In this document: positions 57,100 to 62,792 of the stretch, in pieces
Numbering within the stretch: position 1 is the first letter of the stretch
How the letters are laid out: each line of letters opens with the position of its first letter
Source: an uncultured Lachnospiraceae bacterium
GTDB lineage: Bacteria > Bacillota > Clostridia > Lachnospirales > Lachnospiraceae
Length of the DNA: 62,792 nucleotides
Assembly: GCA_900315055.1 (NCBI GenBank)
Contig: OMXP01000022.1
Coordinates: forward strand, 1-62,792
Direction of reading: 5' to 3'
Notes under the pieces: model-generated
Seen by the model: only the letters and a program-made list of their open reading frames with translations
The model's database searches: none
What the model was told of the DNA's origin: nothing
Program-made: the position numbers and the translations under genes

Positions 57100-57148
57100 G
57101 GTATGAATTGTCGTCTCAGGGCGCGAATTGCACGAGGTACGGTATAAT
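57100..57148 (+). promoter_or_regulatory. Direct repeats and -10 box between the GH3 and regulator genes
   Basis: GG-N3-GAATTG occurs at 57100-57110 and 57120-57130 (period 20), the second ending 12 bases before the -10 box TATAAT (57143-57148). No -35 box is seen. On the minus strand these are RCAATTC-N3-CC repeats that resemble LytTR sites. They could control the regulator, the GH3 gene, or both. Confidence 0.55.
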
Positions 57149-57168
57149 GACGTGAGGGAGGGGTTACC

Positions 57169-57888
57169 ATGTATCATGCTGCCATCGTAGAGGACGAGAG
57201 CGCCGTCCTTTCCTATCTTCGTCATTGTCTGTCGGATGCCTTCACCTCGCACGGAGAGAGCGTTGAGTTCGATGCCTTTGAGGGCGCGGAGGGCTTTCTT
57301 TCCATGCTTTCGGAGCACTACCATTTCGACATGGCGTTCCTCGACATCGAGATGCCCGGGATGGACGGCATCAGCCTTTGCCGGAAGATAAGGGAGATCG
57401 CGCCGGATATCCTCGTCGTCTTCATCTCGAACAAGGACGAGCTCGTCTTCCAGACCTTTGAAGTGCAGCCCTTCCGTTTCATCCGGAAGAGTGAGTTTGC
57501 CCACTTTGTCGAACCGCTCTGCTCGGCTGTTCTCGAAGAGCTTCGGCGGCGCCAGCCGGAAATCATCCGGGTCGTCGAGCCGCTCTCACAGGACGTCTAT
57601 TCCTTCAATGTCCGGAAGATCCTGTACGTCGAGGCGCAGGGAAAGACCTGCCTCGTCCACACGGATGATCATGAGACCACCGGCATACGGATCAAATTTT
57701 CGGACCTTGCAAAAATGCTCTCGGGTCACTGCTTCATCCAGACGCACCGCAGCTATCTCGTGAACAGTGCCTTCATCTTTCACGTCGGAAGAAACAGCGT
57801 GGTGCTGACAGACCACGAGGAAATCCCGATCAGCCGGGGCAAGACCGATGCGGTGCGGCAGCAGTTTCTCGAGTACTGCACAAGATAG
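57169..57888 (+). CDS. LytTR-family response regulator (second)
   Basis: A 239-residue regulator. The receiver domain begins MYHAAIVEDESAV, has phospho-acceptor Asp59 in AFLDIEMPGMDG and the SN..EL region, with Lys near 104 (FIRKSEF). The LytTR domain (about 138-238) holds GHCFIQTHRSYLVNSAFI. GAGGG precedes the ATG. It lies 15 bases upstream of its kinase and faces the GH3 gene at 57031 across a 137-base gap. Its own promoter has repeats at 57100-57130. Confidence 0.92.
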   Translation: MYHAAIVEDESAVLSYLRHCLSDAFTSHGESVEFDAFEGAEGFLSMLSEHYHFDMAFLDIEMPGMDGISLCRKIREIAPDILVVFISNKDELVFQTFEVQPFRFIRKSEFAHFVEPLCSAVLEELRRRQPEIIRVVEPLSQDVYSFNVRKILYVEAQGKTCLVHTDDHETTGIRIKFSDLAKMLSGHCFIQTHRSYLVNSAFIFHVGRNSVVLTDHEEIPISRGKTDAVRQQFLEYCTR

Positions 57889-57903
57889 AATCGGAGGCAT
57901 CTG

Positions 57904-59232
57904 ATGCTGACTTTGTATTACGGATTCCGAAGGTCCGGCTTAGACGGATTTCTGATCCTGATGCTTCTTCTGTATTCTCTTCAGAAGCTCCTGGGATACC
58001 GGAAGGAAAAAAAGGCCCTCTTCTGGCTGTCCGGCATCGGCCTGTATGCCGCATACCGGATCCTCACGGCCGCGCTCTTTGGCACGGACCTGCAGACTGC
58101 CGCGGGGGGCGGCATCCCCTACTGGATCTACTTTGCCACCCTGTTTGCGGACGCTCTTGTCGTGTCCTTCCGGTTTCTGGAAGGTTCCCTTTACACAAAG
58201 CTCATCTACATCTCCATCTACACCGCCGTCGTGCAGCTGTTAAAGATGGTCCTCGGGCCGCTCTACCAGATCGAAGGGCAGATCCCCGATGCCACCTACG
58301 CCCTTCTGGATCTTACAAGCCTTGCGGCGCAGTTCGTGATTCTGGACCTTGTGTGCCACCTGTACCGGCGCTGCTATCTGACCGCCCTGCCCAAAGAGAG
58401 GAAGAGGCGCTATCTTCTGATCCTGTACCTGCCATTTGCCCTCGTGGTGTACTACCAGGCAGACCGCCTCGGGGCATTTTCCGCCACAACCGCGGAGGCG
58501 CTTCTTGCGCTCATCATCATCCCGGCTCTTCTGATTCTGTATTACATGTTTGCGTCGGCGATCTCGTCCTACGAGGAACAGCGGCGTCTCGACTTTGCAC
58601 TGACCCAGACCAGGGCGCAGGTGGCGCGCTACCGCTTCTCCATTGAGATCGAGGATCGGCTCCGGAAGGAGCGGCATGAGCTGAAGAACAACTACTTCTA
58701 CATCCAGAGCCTCCTGGAGCAGAAGCGGTATGAGGAGCTCTCCCACTACCTGAATGATGTCATTGGCGAGAAGATGGAGGCGATCAGCCTCATCAACACC
58801 GGCAACACCATGCTGGACTACCTGCTGAACCGGAAAATCGCGGAGGCCAAGAAGGACCACATCCGGATCTACTCGGAAATTCTCGTGCCCGCAAACCTCA
58901 CCGTCAACGAAGAGGTGCTCTCCACGATTCTCCTGAACCTTCTCGACAACGCCATTGAGGCCAGCAGGAGCGTTCCGGACCCTGACATCCACATCTCGAT
59001 GTCCTGCAAACAGGGGTATCTTTGCTGTGACATTGCAAACAAGGTCACCGACAGCCGTGCGGCGCAGCTCCAGGACAACCCGCACCCGAAGACGACCAAG
59101 GCAGACCGCAGAGCCCACGGACTCGGGATCCGGATTGTCGAGGAGACGGTACGGGGAGCGGACGGCATGTATTCTGCAGGTGTTGAGAGCAACTACTACA
59201 CCGCAAGGTTCATGCTGCCGCTTGAGGGCTAA
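57904..59232 (+). CDS. AgrC-like GHKL sensor kinase (second)
   Basis: A 442-residue membrane kinase. Six or seven membrane segments fill the first 225 residues. The His box is KERHELKNNYFYIQSLL near 258, the N box LLNLLDNAIEASRS near 345, and the G-box-like HGLGIRIVEETVRG near 405. It is the same kind of sensor as the 46944 gene, but sequence similarity is limited to the kinase half, so the signals probably differ. Co-transcribed with the LytTR regulator. Confidence 0.88.
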   Translation: MLTLYYGFRRSGLDGFLILMLLLYSLQKLLGYRKEKKALFWLSGIGLYAAYRILTAALFGTDLQTAAGGGIPYWIYFATLFADALVVSFRFLEGSLYTKLIYISIYTAVVQLLKMVLGPLYQIEGQIPDATYALLDLTSLAAQFVILDLVCHLYRRCYLTALPKERKRRYLLILYLPFALVVYYQADRLGAFSATTAEALLALIIIPALLILYYMFASAISSYEEQRRLDFALTQTRAQVARYRFSIEIEDRLRKERHELKNNYFYIQSLLEQKRYEELSHYLNDVIGEKMEAISLINTGNTMLDYLLNRKIAEAKKDHIRIYSEILVPANLTVNEEVLSTILLNLLDNAIEASRSVPDPDIHISMSCKQGYLCCDIANKVTDSRAAQLQDNPHPKTTKADRRAHGLGIRIVEETVRGADGMYSAGVESNYYTARFMLPLEG

Positions 59233-59233
59233 C

Positions 59234-59284
59234 AAAAAATCCATCGAAAGAGCAGCCAGGTTTCTGCCCTTCCGACGGATTTCT
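59234..59284. terminator. Bidirectional terminator
   Basis: AAATCC, TCG and GGCAG elements pair across an 8-base loop, with A and T tracts on the two sides; on the minus strand it ends in TTTTTTG. It lies between the convergent kinase gene and the gene at 59329. Confidence 0.7.
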
Positions 59285-59328
59285 CATTTCTGTTCCATTG
59301 CCATATATGCTGTTCCGGTTCCTTCTCC

Positions 59329-59862
59329 TCAGGGAAGTCCCTTCCCCGCAAAGCAGGACGTGACGGTTTTCCGGATCTTTCCCGTGAGCTGCTTTACCAT
59401 AGCGCCGGCACCGCTCTGTTTCTCCTCCGCATCGGCTGCCGTGATCTCTCCGATCCCCCGGATCAGAAGATCTACTTCTCCGATAATCGGGGAGAAGTTG
59501 AGCTCCGGCTTTTTGAAGCGCTTCAGGGTGCCCGCCAGTTCCTGTATGGAGCCGGGGACGGTTTCGGCATATTCCGGAAGATCCAGGACGTGGTCAAAGA
59601 TCCTCGCGGTTGCCTGTTCCGGGGTAAAGCGGGCCGTTGCAAAGCTTCCGAAGTACAGGTTCAGAACCTCGCACTCCGCCTCGGTCACGGGCCCTGCGGC
59701 ATAGTCCAGAAACAGGACAAGATCGATCAGGTCGTCGATAGCCATCTCATAGCAGGGATCGTCCTGCGGGATGCCGATCCCGCCGTAGATCTTGTGCAGG
59801 ATCAGGATATGGTCGTCGATGGCACGGGCAATACCCACATGCCGGGGATCGTTCGGATTCAT
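59329..59862 (-). CDS. Uncharacterised cytosolic protein
   Basis: A 177-residue helical, acidic protein, not recognised. It begins MNPNDPRHVGIARAIDDHILILHKIYGG and ends in a basic tail (KIRKTVTSCFAGKGLP). Residues 30-110 have a regular pattern of acidic helices, loosely like TerB-type folds, but I cannot confirm this. GGAGG is 6 bases from the ATG at 59862; a second ATG three bases earlier is less likely. It is transcribed toward the preceding kinase gene. Confidence 0.65.
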   Translation of the reverse strand: MNPNDPRHVGIARAIDDHILILHKIYGGIGIPQDDPCYEMAIDDLIDLVLFLDYAAGPVTEAECEVLNLYFGSFATARFTPEQATARIFDHVLDLPEYAETVPGSIQELAGTLKRFKKPELNFSPIIGEVDLLIRGIGEITAADAEEKQSGAGAMVKQLTGKIRKTVTSCFAGKGLP

Positions 59863-59954
59863 CATTCACCTCCAGCGTCTTTCTGTTCTCAACGGAAAAG
59901 TATATCGCGTCTCTGCCCGTCCGGGTAAAGATAAGACAGGACACAAAAGTTTCA

Positions 59955-59983
59955 TTGCGCACATTTTCAAATTGCTTCATAAT
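59955..59983 (+). promoter_or_regulatory. Candidate promoter of the SPFH-type gene
   Basis: TTGCGC (59955-59960), a 17-bp spacer and CATAAT (59978-59983). It lies 80 bases before the ATG of the next gene. Confidence 0.5.
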
Positions 59984-60059
59984 ATTTGCAGGCAACAGAA
60001 ACCTTTAAATCACACGGGACTTGAAACAGAATTTACAGGAAGAAAGGGGATATCTTCTC

Positions 60060-61271
60060 ATGGGACTCTTAGCTGTAGGCATCAGCGCCGCTTCCTCGGT
60101 ACTGTCCGATCAGTGGCGGGATTACTTTTACTGTGATGCACTTCCGGAGGATACGCTGGCCGTGAAGGGGCATCGCCGCGCAAACCGGAAATCGAAAAAC
60201 CACGGGGATGAAAATATCATCACCAACGGATCCGTCATCGCCGTCAACGAGGGGCAGTGCATGATCATCGTCGAGCAGGGCGCCATCGTCGAGTGCTGCG
60301 CGCAGGCCGGCGAGTTCCTCTATGATTCCTCGACGGAGCCCTCCATCTTCTTCGGCGGACTCTCCAACGGCGTTCGGGATTCCTTCAACACCTTCAGGAA
60401 ACGCGTTGCCTTCGGCGGCGACACCGCAAACGATCAGCGCATCTACTTCATCAACACGAAGGAGATTCTCGGCAACAAGTACGGCACCGCAAGCCCGGTC
60501 CCGTTCCGCGTCGTCGACCGCAACATCGGTCTTGACGTCGACATCTCCATCGCCTGCCACGGCGAGTACTCCTACCGGATCGAAGATCCCATTCTGTTCT
60601 ACAAGAACGTCTGCGGTAACGTCACGGAAGACTACACAAGAGACCGCATCGCAGCCCAGCTCAAGAGTGAGCTCCTGACCGCCCTGCAGCCTGCCTTCGC
60701 GAAGATCTCCGCCCAGGGTGTCCGCTACAGCGAGGTTCCGGGGCACACGCAGGAGCTCGCCGAAGCACTGGACCAGGAGCTCGACCAGAAGTGGAAGAAG
60801 ACCCGCGGCATCGAGCTCGAGTCCATCGGCATCTCCTCGATGAAAGCATCCGAGGAAGATGAAAAGATGATCCGGGATCTGCAGAAGAGCGCCGTCTACC
60901 GCGATCCCACGATGGCGGCCGCAAACCTCTCCGCGGCCCAGGCCGATGCGATGCGCTCCGCGGCGTCCAACACCGCGACGGGCCCGATGATGGCCTTTGC
61001 CGGCATGAACATGGCTCAGCAGGCAGGCGGCATGAACGCGCAGCAGCTCTACGAGATGGGCGCAAAACAGCAGGCACAGCCTCAGCAGGCAGCTCCCGCA
61101 CAGGGCACCTGGAAGTGCCCGACCTGCGGCGTGGAGAACACCGGAAACTTCTGCACGAACTGCGGTGCGAAGAAGCCTGCGGCATCTTCCTCCGGCGACT
61201 GGTTCTGCCCGAACTGCGGCGCAAAGAACAGCGGCAGGTTCTGCACCAACTGCGGCACCCCGCGTCCGTGA
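60060..61271 (+). CDS. SPFH-domain protein with two C-terminal zinc ribbons (YdjI-like)
   Basis: A 403-residue protein. Residues 1-280 form a SPFH/band-7-like or virion-core-like domain (IVEQGAIVECCAQAGEFLYD near 75, DDISIACHGEYSYRI near 165). An Ala/Met/Gln-rich linker with repeated AQQ-type stretches follows. Two zinc ribbons close it: CPTCGVENTGNFCTNCG (about 358) and CPNCGAKNSGRFCTNCG (about 385). In Bacillus, YdjI with YdjG and YdjH is linked to membrane stress and recruits PspA-like LiaH; here PspA is not seen. The ATG at 60060 (MGLLAVGIS) has AAGGGG upstream. Confidence 0.88.
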   Translation: MGLLAVGISAASSVLSDQWRDYFYCDALPEDTLAVKGHRRANRKSKNHGDENIITNGSVIAVNEGQCMIIVEQGAIVECCAQAGEFLYDSSTEPSIFFGGLSNGVRDSFNTFRKRVAFGGDTANDQRIYFINTKEILGNKYGTASPVPFRVVDRNIGLDVDISIACHGEYSYRIEDPILFYKNVCGNVTEDYTRDRIAAQLKSELLTALQPAFAKISAQGVRYSEVPGHTQELAEALDQELDQKWKKTRGIELESIGISSMKASEEDEKMIRDLQKSAVYRDPTMAAANLSAAQADAMRSAASNTATGPMMAFAGMNMAQQAGGMNAQQLYEMGAKQQAQPQQAAPAQGTWKCPTCGVENTGNFCTNCGAKKPAASSSGDWFCPNCGAKNSGRFCTNCGTPRP

Positions 61272-61296
61272 GTACAGCAGCATTCTGCATACGTCT

Positions 61297-61327
61297 CAGC
61301 AGCCGGCTAAGCACCGGCTGCTGTTTT
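61297..61327 (+). terminator. Terminator or attenuator between the two zinc-ribbon genes
   Basis: CAGCAGCCGG (61297-61306) pairs with CCGGCTGCTG (61314-61323), followed by TTTTG. The next gene begins 20 bases later with its own binding site, so partial read-through is likely. Confidence 0.8.
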
Positions 61328-61346
61328 GATTCTGGAGGAATGACAT

Positions 61347-62687
61347 TTGGCGAGCGCACAATCCTACACCTGCCCGAACTGCGGCGGGCCGCTCCACTTT
61401 GATTCGAAGACCGGAAAGCTTGTCTGCGACTACTGCGACTCGGCCTTTACCGTCGAGGAAGTAAAGAAGTTCTACGAGGAAAAGAATCAGAAGAACGAGG
61501 AAGCAGGGGAACAGCAGCAGGCTGCCGCGCAGGAGGCGGAAGCCTCCGCCGAAAACCCGCACATGCGTCTCTACACCTGCACGAGCTGCGGGGCGGAGCT
61601 TGTCTGCGATGAGACCACGGTGGCGACGACCTGTCCCTACTGCGGCAATCCCACGGTCATGGCATCGGGCTTTGCAAACGATCAGAAGCCCGACTACTGC
61701 ATCCCCTTCCGCTTCAGTCAGAAGGAGGCGGTGGAGTCTCTGAAGGAATACTACAAGCACAAGCTCCTTCTGCCGAAGGCCTTCGCCAGGGAGAATCAGG
61801 TGGAGAAGATCACCGGCGTGTATGTGCCCTTCTGGCTCTATTCCGGGAGCGTTGACGCCGACATGACCTTCCATGCAACCCGCTCCAACACCTTCCGGGA
61901 AGGGGACTACGAGGTCACGAGGACCGAGCACTACAACGTGCGCCGGGCCGGCACGGTGGGCTTTTCGCGCATCCCCTGCGACGGTTCGAGCAAGATGCCG
62001 GACGATCTCATGGACAGCGTCGAGCCCTTCGACTACAAGTCTCTGACGTCTTTCCAGTATGAGTACCTGCCGGGCTACCTTGCAAACCGCTATGACGTCA
62101 CGGAGGAGGCCTGCGAGCCGAGGGCTGCCGAGCGGGCGACCAACTCCGCGGCACAGGTCATGCGAAACTCCGTGTCGTCCTACAGCACCGTGGAGGAGAC
62201 CGGGCGGCACATGAACGTCCACCGGCAGAAGACCGAGTACGCCCTGATGCCCGTCTACACCCTCCACACCAGCTGGAACGGCCAGAATTTTCTCTTTGCG
62301 ATGAACGGCCAGACCCAGAAGATGACCGGGGATCTTCCGGTCTCCAAAGGACGCGCCGCGGCCTGGTTTTCCGGCATCATGGCGGGCTTTCTTGCGGTTT
62401 TCCTTTTCATCAGCTGGCTGGCCTCGGATGGCCTCACCTCCACGACGGTCACGATCAGTGTCCTGATCAGCCTTGTCATCGCCGGCACGACCGTGGGTGC
62501 CATGATCGCCGGCATGAAGCCGGTGAAGCAGAGCACGCAGGCCGGGCACTACGTCAGCGAGGCGAACACCCATATCCGCGTGCGGCAGGATGTCTACACC
62601 CACACCACCGAGACCAGAGTCCGCATCGAACAGAACAGCGGCCACGGCCCCGGAGGTCCCGGCGGTCCCCGTGGCGGAAGACATTAA
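61347..62687 (+). CDS. TFIIB-type zinc-ribbon membrane protein (YdjG-like)
   Basis: A 446-residue protein. Two zinc ribbons lie at the N-terminus: CPNCGGPLHFDSKTGKLVCDYC (residues 9-30) and CTSCGAELVCDETTVATTCPYC (about 77-98). A beta-rich middle domain contains GVYVPFWLYSGSVDADM. Two membrane segments near 335-360 and 370-395 are followed by a Gly/Pro/His-rich tail. The start is TTG with GGAGG 9 bases upstream; no in-frame ATG lies there. It resembles the YdjG partner of YdjI and probably works with the gene before it at the membrane. Confidence 0.85.
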   Translation: MASAQSYTCPNCGGPLHFDSKTGKLVCDYCDSAFTVEEVKKFYEEKNQKNEEAGEQQQAAAQEAEASAENPHMRLYTCTSCGAELVCDETTVATTCPYCGNPTVMASGFANDQKPDYCIPFRFSQKEAVESLKEYYKHKLLLPKAFARENQVEKITGVYVPFWLYSGSVDADMTFHATRSNTFREGDYEVTRTEHYNVRRAGTVGFSRIPCDGSSKMPDDLMDSVEPFDYKSLTSFQYEYLPGYLANRYDVTEEACEPRAAERATNSAAQVMRNSVSSYSTVEETGRHMNVHRQKTEYALMPVYTLHTSWNGQNFLFAMNGQTQKMTGDLPVSKGRAAAWFSGIMAGFLAVFLFISWLASDGLTSTTVTISVLISLVIAGTTVGAMIAGMKPVKQSTQAGHYVSEANTHIRVRQDVYTHTTETRVRIEQNSGHGPGGPGGPRGGRH

Positions 62688-62701
62688 AAAGGTATGAAGC
62701 T

Positions 62702-62734
62702 CCACTCCCATTGCACAAAACGCAATGGAAGTGG
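62702..62734. repeat. Hairpin at the right end of the window
   Basis: CCACTCCCATTGC (62702-62714) pairs with GCAATGGAAGTGG (62722-62734), one mismatch. No T-tract follows, so it is not a clear terminator. A TTGACA lies further on at 62766-62771 and its -10 would fall past the window end. Confidence 0.45.
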
Positions 62735-62792
62735 TATCCATGTGCATCCTGACAATGATTGTGGTTTGACAGCCAGTGCATTGCCTTCGCGA

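Overview
The window looks like chromosomal DNA of a moderately high-GC member of the Bacillota, most likely a clostridial gut or rumen bacterium of the Lachnospiraceae type. This rests on a cdaA-cdaR-glmM cluster, an RqcP/HU pair, CsoR and AgrC/LytTR-type regulators, BspA-like leucine-rich repeats and several large GH3 glucosidases, plus consistent AGGAGG-type ribosome binding sites. No phage, transposase, integrase, CRISPR array, rRNA or tRNA was recognised.

Positions 1-20240 are a housekeeping block, all on the minus strand. It holds rqcP and hup (HU, with a near-consensus promoter), cca with a GGDEF membrane protein, a tightly packed run recD2-comF-two membrane proteins-cdaA-cdaR-glmM-HPr-leuA-thioesterase-proS (16060 to 3770), mreB and uvrA. 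Strong intrinsic terminators separate the units.

Positions 20480-26500 carry small metabolic units: an aldo/keto reductase, a 48-residue protein, a TMEM175-like channel, and an iron alcohol dehydrogenase translationally coupled to a lipoprotein carboxylesterase. Together with an EFR1 flavodoxin/ferredoxin (39524) and a DUF4405-alpha/beta hydrolase pair (41175), the reductase and dehydrogenase share a four-copy promoter element. Its parts are a TTCA-N5-TGAA dyad, TGAATAGC, 18 bp, then a TGTACA -35 box and a -10 box. Dyad centre to start site is about -64, which suggests one LysR-type redox regulon.

Positions 26600-37660 form a possible seven-gene operon on the minus strand: a GH78 alpha-L-rhamnosidase, a membrane-anchored circularly permuted GH3, a membrane protein, a lipoprotein with InlB-like, BspA-LRR and SGNH modules, a small membrane protein, an MBOAT acyltransferase, and an SGNH-LRR membrane protein. 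The last four look like a cell-surface O-acylation machine and are the best candidate here for an undescribed system.

Positions 38400-60000 hold an MBL-fold hydrolase, a possibly 5'-truncated gene, three further regulatory or metabolic units (TetR with a cation antiporter, csoR with uvrB, nagA), and two AgrC/AgrA-like two-component systems that each sit directly beside a GH3 gene (45450 and 57031). The window ends with a SPFH/zinc-ribbon protein and a TFIIB-type zinc-ribbon membrane protein resembling the Bacillus YdjI/YdjG pair. Functional calls are from motif recognition by eye; no database search was run.
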